DNA of 64,000 nt from the NCBI GenBank assembly GCA_937907025.1, contig CALESJ010000046.1:105598-169597 (forward strand), in the 5' to 3' direction. The translations under genes and the position numbers were made by a program. Each line of letters begins with the position of its first letter. Position 1 is the stretch's first letter. Source of the stretch: an uncultured Faecalibacterium sp. (GTDB lineage Bacteria; Bacillota; Clostridia; Oscillospirales; Ruminococcaceae). Below, piece after piece: positions 26,024-35,462 of this stretch. A model generated the notes under the pieces. It saw only the letters and a list, made by a program, of their open reading frames with translations. It searched no databases and was not told the DNA's origin.

Positions 26024-27922
26024 ATGTTGATTGAACTGCAGAACCTGGGCAAAAGCTTTGGCGAACATGAGGTTCTGTCCGGAATAACGGCGGGGGTTGA
26101 ACGCGGAGATCGCATTGGAATCATTGGTGCCAACGGGACCGGAAAAACAACGCTGCTCCGGATACTTTGCCAGGAAAGCCAGCCGGATACAGGTGAGGCC
26201 GTGTTTGCCTCAGGAGTGACCTGCGGGTATCTGGAACAGTCCGGCCATCTTTCTCCGGAAAAAGATATCTATGAAACGATGAAACTGGCGTTTTCTCCGG
26301 CTTTGCAGGCCATGGAGGAACTGGAACAACTGCAAAAACAACTGGCAAAGGATCATGGCCCGGAGCTGGAAGAAAAAATCGCACATTGCAATGCTGTGAT
26401 CGATGCCATGGATGCCTATAACATGGATACACAGATCAAAAAGGTCCTGAACGGCATGGGTTTTCCGGCGGACACATGGACCAAAAAAGCCGGCGTTCTG
26501 TCCGGCGGGGAACAGACACGACTGCGCCTGGCACGGCTTTTGCTGGAACGACCGGATATTCTGATTCTGGATGAACCTACCAACCATCTGGACCTGGAAA
26601 CCATGGAATGGCTGGAAAATTATCTGAAGACGTACCGTGGTGCGGTGCTGGTTGTCAGCCACGACCGGTACTTTCTGGATGCGGTCTGTACGCGTATCTG
26701 GGAACTGGCCGGAAAAAACATCCTGACCTATAAGGGCAACTACTCCGCATACCTGCCCCAGCGGGAAGCGGCGGATGAAAGACAGCAGAAAATGCATGAT
26801 GCCGCCGTGGAAAAGGCTGCCAAATTGCAGGATTATATCGATCGCAACCTGGTACGCGCTTCGACCACAAAAATGGCCCAGAGCCGCCGCAAACAGCTGG
26901 AAAAGCTGGAAATCGTGGATGCCCCGCAGCGCCCCGGACGTGACCTCAACTTCCGGTTTGAATACGATATCGAGCCTTACGACGAGTTGGTCATCATGAA
27001 AGGCCTGACTGTCCGTATAGGGGAACGCACGCTGCTGGAACCGTTTGATTATACCGTACACCGGGGAGATAAACTTGTTATTGCGGGACCGAACGGCGCC
27101 GGTAAGTCCACCCTGTTGCAGGTCCTGGATGGGAAACGCCGCCCTTCCGGCGGGATGGTCCGCTTGGGCTCCGGCGCCAAAGTGGGAATTTTTACCCAGC
27201 AGCAGGCACGGCGCGGTGGTCGGGTGATTGATGCCATCTGGAATCAGTATCCCCGGTTTACCGAACTGGAAGTCCGTAGCCATCTGGCAAGATTTGGCTA
27301 TCGAGGGGAGGATGTTTTCAAGGACTGTGCCACGCTGTCCGGCGGCGAACTGGCGCGGCTGCGCTTTGCCGAACTGGCACTGGAACGTCCGAATTTGATG
27401 TTCTTGGATGAACCTACCAACCATCTGGACATCTATATGCGGGAGAGCCTGACCAATGCGCTGGTGGCCTATACGGGAACGCTGCTTCTTGTTACCCATG
27501 ACCGGTATCTGATGCAGACGTTGGGATGCCCGATTCTGCATCTGGAAAATGGCAAGGCTGTTATGTACCGGAACTTTGAAGCACTGCATGCGGCTTCTTC
27601 CGGCACAGAACCTGCCAAAAACAGCGGCAAAGAAGAACGCCCGGTGAAGGCGGGATACGGCAAAGAACAACGCCGCCGCCGTGCCGAACTGCGCAACCGC
27701 ATCAAGGAGCTGGAAACGAAAATCGAGGAACTGGGCGCGCATATCGTGGAGCTGGAAAACGAGATCAACGATCCGGAAGTTTTGAAAGACCATCTGCTGT
27801 TGAGAGATAAATGCGATGAACTGGACGATACCCGGTTCCACCAGCAGGAGCTCTTTGACGAATGGGAAAAGCTGGCGGAAGAACAGGAACAGATGGAGGC
27901 AGAAGAAGCGGCGGACAATTGA
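26024..27922 (+). CDS. ABC-F family ATPase (Uup/YdiF type)
   Basis: 632 residues, two ABC domains without membrane spans. The first has Walker A GANGTGKT (about 35-42) and signature LSGGEQTRLRLARLLL; the second has GPNGAGKST near 353 and LSGGELARLRFAELAL. A linker between them and a charged coiled coil at the C-terminus (about 540-632) match the Uup/YdiF branch. ABC-F proteins bind the ribosomal E site and modulate translation; some give antibiotic protection, but nothing here singles out that role. The ribosome site is weak (GAAAGG, 16 bases upstream of the ATG). Confidence 0.9.
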   Translation: MLIELQNLGKSFGEHEVLSGITAGVERGDRIGIIGANGTGKTTLLRILCQESQPDTGEAVFASGVTCGYLEQSGHLSPEKDIYETMKLAFSPALQAMEELEQLQKQLAKDHGPELEEKIAHCNAVIDAMDAYNMDTQIKKVLNGMGFPADTWTKKAGVLSGGEQTRLRLARLLLERPDILILDEPTNHLDLETMEWLENYLKTYRGAVLVVSHDRYFLDAVCTRIWELAGKNILTYKGNYSAYLPQREAADERQQKMHDAAVEKAAKLQDYIDRNLVRASTTKMAQSRRKQLEKLEIVDAPQRPGRDLNFRFEYDIEPYDELVIMKGLTVRIGERTLLEPFDYTVHRGDKLVIAGPNGAGKSTLLQVLDGKRRPSGGMVRLGSGAKVGIFTQQQARRGGRVIDAIWNQYPRFTELEVRSHLARFGYRGEDVFKDCATLSGGELARLRFAELALERPNLMFLDEPTNHLDIYMRESLTNALVAYTGTLLLVTHDRYLMQTLGCPILHLENGKAVMYRNFEALHAASSGTEPAKNSGKEERPVKAGYGKEQRRRRAELRNRIKELETKIEELGAHIVELENEINDPEVLKDHLLLRDKCDELDDTRFHQQELFDEWEKLAEEQEQMEAEEAADN

Positions 27923-27961
27923 CAAGGACCTTTTGCGGTCAAGTGTTTACATATCTGTAAC

Positions 27962-27989
27962 TTGCTTTCTGCCGAAAACGCGGTATACT
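27962..27989 (+). promoter_or_regulatory. Promoter of the polysaccharide locus
   Basis: TTGCTT (27962-27967), 16-base spacer, TATACT (27984-27989), about 97 bases before the first gene. No other good promoter was seen until 37977, so the eight genes may be one transcript. Confidence 0.6.
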
Positions 27990-28085
27990 TATTTAAAATA
28001 GCCATAATGCGCCTGCCCGGCGCAGACAGGATATATAATTACGCCGCGGAGCATACGCGGGCGCATACCGTAAGCGGGGAACACT

Positions 28086-28850
28086 TTGGAAACGAAGATT
28101 ATCATAGCGACGCATAAGCCGTACTGGATACCGGACGATCCCATGTATCTGCCGGTACAGATGGGGCATGCCATTCATCCGGATATTGGATATATCGGGG
28201 ACGATACCGGCGAAAATATTTCGGAAAAAAACTGGAATTTCTGTGAGCTGACCGGTCTGTACTGGGCATGGAAAAACCTGGATGCCGATTATATCGGGAT
28301 CGTTCACTATCGGCGGTATTTTTCCAGCCGGCAGAATCGGTTCGCCTCCAAAAAGCGCAGAGTCATCGGGCACGAAGAACTGAATACAATCCTGGCCACC
28401 ACCAACGTGATTCTGCCGCGGGAACGGCATTACTATATCGAAACCAACTATACACAGTATATTCATGCCCATCATAAGCAGGACCTGGAAGTGACCCGCT
28501 CCATCATTGAGCGGAAATGTCCGGAATATCTGCCTGCCTATGACCTGTATATGTCCAAAACACATGGACACCACTTCAATATGTTCATCATGAAGCGGGA
28601 ACTGCTGGGGCATTACTGTTCATGGCTGTTTGATATTCTGTTTGAACTGGAAAAAGAACTGGATATCTCCAATTACTCAACCAATGATAAGCGGGTGTTC
28701 GGCTTTGTCAGCGAACGTCTGCTGGATGCCTGGTTGATTACCAACAACATTTCGTATGAGGAACTGGAAGTCCTGCATATGGAAAGCCAGCGCTGGCTGC
28801 GCAAAGGTACGGCTTTCCTGATGCGGAAACTGTTCCCCAAGAAGGATTGA
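28086..28850 (+). CDS. DUF4422 glycosyltransferase
   Basis: 254 residues, DUF4422 over nearly the full length, beginning KIIIATHKPYWIPDD and including GLYWAWKNLDADYIGIVHYRRYF. This family is found in capsule and exopolysaccharide loci and is thought to transfer sugars. No signal or membrane segment, so it acts in the cytoplasm. The start is TTG 28086 with only a modest purine-rich site (GCGGGGAA). It is the first of eight genes that are spaced by 2 to 22 bases or overlap. Confidence 0.85.
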   Translation: METKIIIATHKPYWIPDDPMYLPVQMGHAIHPDIGYIGDDTGENISEKNWNFCELTGLYWAWKNLDADYIGIVHYRRYFSSRQNRFASKKRRVIGHEELNTILATTNVILPRERHYYIETNYTQYIHAHHKQDLEVTRSIIERKCPEYLPAYDLYMSKTHGHHFNMFIMKRELLGHYCSWLFDILFELEKELDISNYSTNDKRVFGFVSERLLDAWLITNNISYEELEVLHMESQRWLRKGTAFLMRKLFPKKD

Positions 28851-28852
28851 TC

Positions 28853-29746
28853 ATGCAGCAGGGAAAGATTGCGGCGGTTGTAGTTACCTATAACCGTAAA
28901 GAACTTTTGTGCCGCTGTCTGCAGGCCCTGGAGGCACAGCAGGAACCGAATCTGGACATTCTTGTGTTTGATAATGCCAGTACGGATGGTACTGAGGCGG
29001 CTGTCCGCGGTCTTGGGCTGCCGCAGGTCCGGTACCGGAACACTGGTCGCAATCTGGGGGGCGCCGGAGGATTTTCCTATGGCATCCGTGAGGCTGTGCA
29101 GGCCGGATACCAGTATCTTTGGATCATGGATGACGATACGCTGCCGGAACCGGGAGCACTGAAAGCCCTGTTACAGGCAGATAAAACACTGCGGGGGCAG
29201 TATGGCTGGCTTTCCTCCCGGGCATTGACTCCGCAAGGGGAAGACCAGCCCATGAACCGCCAAAGAAAGACGCCCTACCGGGATATTGACGGGTATGAGC
29301 AGGAATTGGTACCCAGTGTGATGGCAAGCTTTGTTTCCTTGTTCTTGCGGACCGACACTGTGCGCAGACTGGGGCTGCCCATTGCAGAATTTTTTATCTG
29401 GTCGGACGATTGGGAATATACCCGCCGTATTTCCCGGGAAATGCCTTGCTATACCGTGTCTTCCAGCCGGGTGGTGCATGCCATGCAGAATGCAACGGTT
29501 GTAAATATTGCGGCGGATGTACCCTCCCGCTGGGAACGGTACCGTTATTTCTATCGGAATGATGTGTATCTGTACCGCAGGGAAGGCCTTGTGGGATGGC
29601 TGTGGGTGATAGCCAAGTTTGTCTGGCACAGTGTGCAGCTTCTTCACGGCAAGCCTGGAACCCGTTGGGGGCGGTTCAAAATTATCTGGAAAGGGTTTGC
29701 GGCGGGAATCCGGTTTGACCCTTCTATACAAACAATCGAAGAATAA
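28853..29746 (+). CDS. Family 2 glycosyltransferase (GlfT-like)
   Basis: 297 residues with a GT-A fold: IAAVVVTYNRKELLCRCLQALEAQ, the first acidic site FDNASTDGT, NLGGAGGFSYGI and the metal-binding WIMDDDT. The NxGGAGGF stretch resembles rhamnosyl- and galactofuranosyl-transferases of the GlfT type. ATG 28853 is preceded by AAGAAGG; a TTG at 28847 is in frame but too near it. The acceptor and sugar are unknown. Confidence 0.88.
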   Translation: MQQGKIAAVVVTYNRKELLCRCLQALEAQQEPNLDILVFDNASTDGTEAAVRGLGLPQVRYRNTGRNLGGAGGFSYGIREAVQAGYQYLWIMDDDTLPEPGALKALLQADKTLRGQYGWLSSRALTPQGEDQPMNRQRKTPYRDIDGYEQELVPSVMASFVSLFLRTDTVRRLGLPIAEFFIWSDDWEYTRRISREMPCYTVSSSRVVHAMQNATVVNIAADVPSRWERYRYFYRNDVYLYRREGLVGWLWVIAKFVWHSVQLLHGKPGTRWGRFKIIWKGFAAGIRFDPSIQTIEE

Positions 29747-29764
29747 ATTGCAGGACGGAGAACG

Positions 29765-31597
29765 ATGCAGCAGTTGGAACAAAAATTGATCAAAGCCGCA
29801 GAGCACTATGATGCGGTGGCTTTCGATGTGTTTGACACGCTTTTGTTCCGCGATACAGCGGCTCCGTCCGATTTGTTTTCTCTGATGGAGGAAACCGGTC
29901 TGGCGCCGAAAGGGTTTGCTCAGAAACGCCGGGAAGCGGAAGCCATGGCGCGCACGCCGGGGCGGGAAGTTACCTTGGAAGAGATCTATGCACAGCCGCC
30001 TATGCAAGGGCTGGATTCCCGGGTTGAGTTCGAGGCAGAACTGCGTGTGGCGGTGCCGAACCGGGCGCTTTTGCAGGCGGCCCGGACGTTGCAGGAACAG
30101 GGGAAAGCCTTGTACGCCATTTCGGACATGTATCTGTCGGTTCAGCAGGTGACGCAGCTGCTGGAACATTGCGGTTTTGATTTCTTGAACGGGATTTATG
30201 TTTCGTCTGCATACGGGGTACAGAAACGCAGCGGAAAGCTGTTCCGTGTGTTTCTGGAACAGACGGAACTGGCCCCTTCGCAGGTCCTGTTTGTTGGCAA
30301 CGACCGCAGGGTGGATATTGCCGGTTCGGCGCTGGCGGGCATCCGGGGCTTTTTGATTCCGGAGCCAAAACCGTTGCCCTATTATCCGCAGCCGTCCCAT
30401 GTATGGGAAGGTGCTGTGCAGGCTTTTATCCAAAATCGCCTGCCGGATGGGGACCGGTTGGAAATGCTGGGCTTTTCTCTGATTGGTCCGCTGCTTACAG
30501 CATTTGCGGTGTGGCTGCATGAAACCTATTCAGAAGCAGAAAACAACCGCCTGATGTTCCTGGCCCGGGATATGTATCTGGTGCGCCAGATTTATGCGGA
30601 ACTCTACGGACAGGAAACCGACTATCTCAAAGTGTCCCGTCACAGCCTGTGTCCTGCATTGTTACAGCGGCCCATGAATGAAGAAGGTCTGGCACTGCTG
30701 GCTGACGCTCTGCCACGGCAGGTTATGACGGTGGGCCAGGTGCTGGATTACTGCGGGTTCGATACTTCGGTGGGACTGCACGGAACCGATGTGCGGCAGA
30801 CGGTGGATCTGCGTACGCGGCCGCTTACCGCTGCTGTCAAAGAAAAGCTGTTGGGGCTTGCAGCTCTGGGCAAAACGACTGCGGGGGCCTGTGTTCGGCA
30901 GCGGTCTGATCTGGTTCGGGCATATCTGCACCAGAATCAAATTCGGGAAAAGCCTCCGGTGCTGGTGGACATTGGCAGCGGTGGTACGACCCAGCGGATA
31001 CTGGAATGCCTGTGCGCAACGGAAATGCAGGGGGCTTGTTTTGCCTGCGATACCAGACTTCATCAGGGGCTGCCGGCAGACAGAGCCAAGGCCTTTTTGT
31101 TCCGGGGAAATCCGGCACCGCTGTGGTACTGGGTCGGGCAGCCGATGTTGGAACGTTTGATTTCGGAACCATGCGGGGCAACCGGCGGCTACAAAGAGCG
31201 GCAGGGAAAAGTGAGCCCTGTATTGGAAACGGCACAGTTTGACGAACGAATTGTACGGGTACAGCATGCGGCATTGCGTTTCGCCCGCTCCTGGCGCGAT
31301 GGTCCGTGGTGGGAAATCCCCCTGCCGGAAGAGATGCTGACAAGCGCGTATCTTGACCTGGTGCGCAGCCCTGCTCTGCGAGATATCCGGGAACTGGGCA
31401 CAATCACCGTGGAAGACGGTGGAACCTGGATGCTGGCTGCGCCAAAAAGCTGGCGGCATTACCTGAAACGTCCCAAGAGTTTTGCACAGGATTTCCGCCA
31501 GGCAAGATGGAAAAACGCTTTTTTGAAGCAGGCAATCCGGCTGCCGCTTCCGTATGCGCGGCTGTATGAAATGCTAAAAAGTAAACATGGAAGGTGA
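29765..31597 (+). CDS. Large HAD-superfamily protein of polysaccharide loci (COG5610-like)
   Basis: 610 residues. The N-terminal third is a HAD domain with FDVFDTLLFRD (about 20-30), ISDMYLS and VGNDRRVDIAGS. The rest has motifs such as NRLMFLARDMYLVRQIY and VDIGSGGTTQRIL, typical of COG5610 proteins in surface-glycan clusters, sometimes fused to or placed beside RgpF-like transferases. A role in phospho-sugar removal or glycan phosphate editing is possible, but there is no established function. ATG 29765 follows GGACGGAGAACG. Confidence 0.78.
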   Translation: MQQLEQKLIKAAEHYDAVAFDVFDTLLFRDTAAPSDLFSLMEETGLAPKGFAQKRREAEAMARTPGREVTLEEIYAQPPMQGLDSRVEFEAELRVAVPNRALLQAARTLQEQGKALYAISDMYLSVQQVTQLLEHCGFDFLNGIYVSSAYGVQKRSGKLFRVFLEQTELAPSQVLFVGNDRRVDIAGSALAGIRGFLIPEPKPLPYYPQPSHVWEGAVQAFIQNRLPDGDRLEMLGFSLIGPLLTAFAVWLHETYSEAENNRLMFLARDMYLVRQIYAELYGQETDYLKVSRHSLCPALLQRPMNEEGLALLADALPRQVMTVGQVLDYCGFDTSVGLHGTDVRQTVDLRTRPLTAAVKEKLLGLAALGKTTAGACVRQRSDLVRAYLHQNQIREKPPVLVDIGSGGTTQRILECLCATEMQGACFACDTRLHQGLPADRAKAFLFRGNPAPLWYWVGQPMLERLISEPCGATGGYKERQGKVSPVLETAQFDERIVRVQHAALRFARSWRDGPWWEIPLPEEMLTSAYLDLVRSPALRDIRELGTITVEDGGTWMLAAPKSWRHYLKRPKSFAQDFRQARWKNAFLKQAIRLPLPYARLYEMLKSKHGR

Positions 31598-31602
31598 AAT
31601 GA

Positions 31603-32640
31603 ATGCAGCAACCGTTGTTCAGCATCATCATCCCGGTATACAATGCAGCCGAAACGCTGCAGGCTGCGGTGGACAGTATTCTCAAGCAGTCTGTACAAGA
31701 TTTTGAACTGATTTTGGTGGATGATGGTTCCCGCGACGGAAGCAGTGAGCTGTGCCGTGAATTGGCGGAACAAGACTCACGGATTCGGGCATTTTTCCAA
31801 AAAAACGGCGGTATCTGTGCGGCGCGCAACAGCGGTCTGGCGCAGGCAAAAGGCCGCTATGTAGGCTTCTGTGATGACGATGACCGATATTTGCCCCTGG
31901 CGCTGCAAACGGCCAAAAGTCTGATTGAGCAGACGGACGCGGATGTGGTTCGCGGCGGATATGAGCTGCAGCGGGAAACCCAGGCAGGATATATGGTTAC
32001 GCTTCCCCATGCGCCGGGGCAACCCTGCCGCCTTGAAAAGGGGAAGAACGGCTGTGCATATCTGCAATTCCTCACAAACTCCGGCCCTCAGTTCGTGTGG
32101 AATGCGTTTTATCGCCGGGAATTCCTGGAAGACACCAAATTTGATGAACATTGCCGCTACGGACTGGAGGACTTCCTTTTCAATGCTGCGCTTTATGCCA
32201 ATAATGCCAGCGCAGCCTATGACCCGACTCCGGTCTACCGCCATTATGAGCGGTCGGACAGCACTTCGGCGGCAACAATTCGTGCAGTGGTCAGCCGTGG
32301 GCAGACACTTCCGGCCTGGGTCCGGGCGGAGTATTGCGCCGCGAAAGCACGGTGTGAAGAGGAGCAGTTCAGCTCTGTCTGGGCAGCAAGAAAAGCGGAG
32401 TTTGTGACTTTTCTGATGCATCAGCTTCGGGACAGTCGCGCATCTTCGCCGGTCTGCCGCCGGGCATGGCGGACTTTGCGCCGCGCCTTGCAGAATGTGA
32501 ACGGAGCGGGGGATACTCTTGACTTTTTGCGCGTGGCACGGCACAATAAAAAGCAGGCAGTGGCATTATTGCTGTATGCTACCCACACACAAGGGCTGTA
32601 TGCCCATCTTCCGAACAAGGAGGAAAAAATTTTAAAATGA
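31603..32640 (+). CDS. Family 2 glycosyltransferase
   Basis: 345 residues, GT2 with an N-terminal GT-A domain: FSIIIPVYNAAETLQAAVDS, ILVDDGSRDGS, KNGGICAARNSG and the DxD-like CDDDDRY. It likely transfers a sugar from a nucleotide donor to a lipid-linked glycan. The C-terminal third is helical and poorly conserved. It overlaps the epimerase gene by four bases (ATGA) and lies five bases after the HAD gene. Confidence 0.9.
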   Translation: MQQPLFSIIIPVYNAAETLQAAVDSILKQSVQDFELILVDDGSRDGSSELCRELAEQDSRIRAFFQKNGGICAARNSGLAQAKGRYVGFCDDDDRYLPLALQTAKSLIEQTDADVVRGGYELQRETQAGYMVTLPHAPGQPCRLEKGKNGCAYLQFLTNSGPQFVWNAFYRREFLEDTKFDEHCRYGLEDFLFNAALYANNASAAYDPTPVYRHYERSDSTSAATIRAVVSRGQTLPAWVRAEYCAAKARCEEEQFSSVWAARKAEFVTFLMHQLRDSRASSPVCRRAWRTLRRALQNVNGAGDTLDFLRVARHNKKQAVALLLYATHTQGLYAHLPNKEEKILK

Positions 32641-33482
32641 AAAAGATTCTTGTGACCGGCGCTGCCGGGTATATCGGCCGACATGTTGTGAAGACTGCCC
32701 TGGATATGGGGTATCAGGTTATTGCGGCTGATTTTGCCTTCAAAGGCGTGGACGAGAGAGCTGAATTCTGTGATGTCCCTCTGTTCAGTGGCGACAAAGG
32801 TATTTACCGTGCACTGGGCAGCCCGGATGTCTGCATTCACATGGCCTGGCGGGATGGCTTCCGCCACAATGCCTCCAGTCATATGAAGGATCTTTCCAGC
32901 CACACGGTATTCCTGAACAACATGGCAGCAGGCGGTCTGCCTTCTCTGTCTGTTATGGGTACCATGCACGAGGTTGGGTACTGGGAAGGCCCCATCAAGG
33001 CCGACACCCCCTGCAATCCCCAAAGCCAGTACGGCATTGCCAAGAATGCGCTGCGCCAGAGCCTGATGCTGTCTTTGGCGGATACCGGTTGCCGCCTGCA
33101 CTGGCTGCGTGCCTACTATATTACGGGCGATGAAGCCCATGGCAGCTCTATCTTCGCTAAAATCACCCAGGCAGAACTGGATGGCAAGAAAACCTTCCCG
33201 TTCACCAGCGGCAAAAATCTGTATGATTTTATTGATGTGGATGAACTGGCCCGGATGATTGTGGCTGCCAGTGTTCAGGACAAGATCGACGGCATTATCA
33301 ACGTCTGTACAGGCAAGCCTATTTCGCTGGCACAGCGGGTCGAACAGTTCCTGAAGGACAAGAATTATAAGATTAAACTGGATTACGGTGCGTTCCCGGA
33401 CCGCCCGTATGACAGCCCCGGCGTTTGGGGCGACCCTACCGAGATTGAGCAGATCATGAAGGATGCGGGTCTGAACGGTTGA
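32637..33482 (+). CDS. NAD-dependent epimerase/dehydratase (extended SDR)
   Basis: 281 residues. The Rossmann motif is TGAAGYIG (about 6-13) and the catalytic pair is in YGIAK. A nucleotide-sugar substrate is expected from the neighbours, but the active-site Ser/Thr region (SVMGTMHEVG) is not diagnostic for any one sugar. It may supply a modified donor for the glycan made here. AAGGAGG precedes the ATG at 32637. Confidence 0.86.
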   Translation: MKKILVTGAAGYIGRHVVKTALDMGYQVIAADFAFKGVDERAEFCDVPLFSGDKGIYRALGSPDVCIHMAWRDGFRHNASSHMKDLSSHTVFLNNMAAGGLPSLSVMGTMHEVGYWEGPIKADTPCNPQSQYGIAKNALRQSLMLSLADTGCRLHWLRAYYITGDEAHGSSIFAKITQAELDGKKTFPFTSGKNLYDFIDVDELARMIVAASVQDKIDGIINVCTGKPISLAQRVEQFLKDKNYKIKLDYGAFPDRPYDSPGVWGDPTEIEQIMKDAGLNG

Positions 33483-33504
33483 CCGGATACGGAAAGGACA
33501 CTCC

Positions 33505-35448
33505 ATGAAACGACTGGGAATTTTCTTCTTCTTTGAAAAGCAGGGATATGTGGATGATTTTATCGTCTATTATCTGAACGACCTCGTCAAAAACCTCAGT
33601 GAGCTGGTGGTCGTGTGCAATGGCAAACTCAGTGAACAGGGCCGCAAGGCGTTCAGCCGGTTTACCGATAATATTATTGTCCGCGAAAATAAGGGGTTGG
33701 ATGTCTGGGCATATAAGGCTGCCCTGGACCAGTATGGATGGCAGCGCCTGAGTGAGTTTGACGAAATTGTCATGACGAACTCTACGTTGATGGGGCCGGT
33801 CCGTCCGCTGAAGGAAATGTTTGATACCATGGCTGAAAACCAGGACCTGGATTTCTGGGGCCTGAGCCTGCACCATGGCGCGGAAGGAAACCCCTTCAAG
33901 GGCAAGCATATCTATGATTTCCTGCCGGTTCACATTCAATCTCATTTTATTGTGTACCGCAAGAGATTCGTGCAGTCGGCAGACCTGCAGAAATACTGGG
34001 ACGAGATGCCGATGATCAACGGCTACACCGATTCTGTTCAGCGGTATGAGGCGGTCTTTACCAAGATATTCGGGGACAAGGGCTACAAGTGGGACGTATA
34101 TGTCAAGACGGATGACCTGAAGGACTTCACGGATTACCCGCTTCTTGTGTGCCCGGCCCGGTTGCTGCGGGATAAGAAATGTCCGCTGTTCAAGCGCCGC
34201 AGCTTTATGCATGAATATGAGGCATATCTCAATGATACGGCCGGGGAACCTGTGCGGGAACTGTATGCCTATCTGCGGGACCACACATCCTACCCGCTGG
34301 AGTTGATTTGGTCCAATATGATCCGCACCATGCATCCCTTTGACTTTACCCGCGACCTGAGCCTGACGCGACTTATCCCGCCGACTCTGCAGGATGCGAC
34401 CTGTGCGCAGAATGTGCGCAAGACCCGCCGTATCGCTCTGGCTATGCACCTGTATTTTATGGATATGCTGCCCCAGAGCATGGACTTTGCGCGGAACATG
34501 CCGCCGGAAACGGATGTTTATATCTCGACAGACAGTGACGAGAAGAAGGCACAGATTGAAAAAGCGTTTGCGGAACTGCCCCTGCACAGCGTAACTGTTG
34601 TGACGGTAGAGAACCGCGGCCGCGACGTGGCGGCGTTCCTGTGCGACCTGGCGCCGTACCTGAAAGGGTATGATTATGCGTGCTTCATGCACGATAAAAA
34701 GGCTGTGCAGACCAAGCCGGGCAGCGTGGGGGCAAGCTTCGGCTATGTGTGCAACGAAAATATCTGCAAGAATCCTGACCATGTGCTGAACATTCTGTGC
34801 GAGTTTGAAAAAGACCCGCGCCTGGGAATTCTGTGCCCGCCGTTCCCCACGCATGGCTTGTATTTCATGAATATGTGCTCCAACGGCTGGGGGCCCAACT
34901 TTGACAATACCAAGCAGCTGGCCAAAACGCTGGGCCTGAATGTTCCCATGTCCGGCGAAAAAGCACCGCTGGCGCCGTTCGGCAGTGTATTCTGGTTCCG
35001 TCCGGCCGCACTGGCACCGCTGTTTGACCATGGCTGGAAACATGAGGATTTCCCGCCGGAACCGCTGCCGCAGGACGGTACGATCAGCCATGCCATTGAG
35101 CGGATCTACCCCTTTGTGGCACAAGGCGCCGGCTATTACCCGGCGGAGGTGATGAGCACCGAATTTGCCGTCAGCCGCTGCGATGCCATGCAGGCATACG
35201 CATCCGGCCTGATCCGGCCGCTGGCGCGTGTGTTTAACTGCACCACCTTCGGCAATGCTTCGCAGGCGGCCATTGCGTTCTCCTGCAAGCGCCATTTCGG
35301 GTTCCGTACCTATGGTCCGTATGCCAACAGCCGGCGGCGCCGCACCCGTAATTGGCTGCGTGATCGGCTGCCGGAGAATGTATACTGGGGTATGATGCAT
35401 GCCAAACGTGCGGTGTTCGGGCCTCACGGTGCGCCGTACGAAGAATAA
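33505..35448 (+). CDS. RgpF-like rhamnan synthesis protein, two-domain form
   Basis: 647 residues with two RgpF-like regions. The N-terminal one (about 1-260) has ENKGLDVWAYKAAL, DLDFWGLS and HIQSHFIVYRKRF, ending CPLFKRRSF. The C-terminal one (about 305-600) has VENRGRDVAAFL, YACFMHDKKAV and FGSVFWFRPAAL. In streptococci RgpF takes part in rhamnose-glucose polysaccharide assembly. No membrane segment is obvious. It is followed after 14 bases by a shorter paralogue. Confidence 0.87.
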   Translation: MKRLGIFFFFEKQGYVDDFIVYYLNDLVKNLSELVVVCNGKLSEQGRKAFSRFTDNIIVRENKGLDVWAYKAALDQYGWQRLSEFDEIVMTNSTLMGPVRPLKEMFDTMAENQDLDFWGLSLHHGAEGNPFKGKHIYDFLPVHIQSHFIVYRKRFVQSADLQKYWDEMPMINGYTDSVQRYEAVFTKIFGDKGYKWDVYVKTDDLKDFTDYPLLVCPARLLRDKKCPLFKRRSFMHEYEAYLNDTAGEPVRELYAYLRDHTSYPLELIWSNMIRTMHPFDFTRDLSLTRLIPPTLQDATCAQNVRKTRRIALAMHLYFMDMLPQSMDFARNMPPETDVYISTDSDEKKAQIEKAFAELPLHSVTVVTVENRGRDVAAFLCDLAPYLKGYDYACFMHDKKAVQTKPGSVGASFGYVCNENICKNPDHVLNILCEFEKDPRLGILCPPFPTHGLYFMNMCSNGWGPNFDNTKQLAKTLGLNVPMSGEKAPLAPFGSVFWFRPAALAPLFDHGWKHEDFPPEPLPQDGTISHAIERIYPFVAQGAGYYPAEVMSTEFAVSRCDAMQAYASGLIRPLARVFNCTTFGNASQAAIAFSCKRHFGFRTYGPYANSRRRRTRNWLRDRLPENVYWGMMHAKRAVFGPHGAPYEE

Positions 35449-35462
35449 AGCAGGCAGAATCA

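Noticed and set aside
26024..27922. Antibiotic-resistance ABC-F assignment
   Set aside because: The architecture fits the housekeeping Uup/YdiF branch with a C-terminal coiled coil; nothing marks it as a ribosomal protection factor.
27925..27947. TTGAC...GTCAA inverted repeat after the ABC-F gene as a terminator
   Set aside because: Weak, AT-poor T tract is absent and pairing is short; no support for termination.
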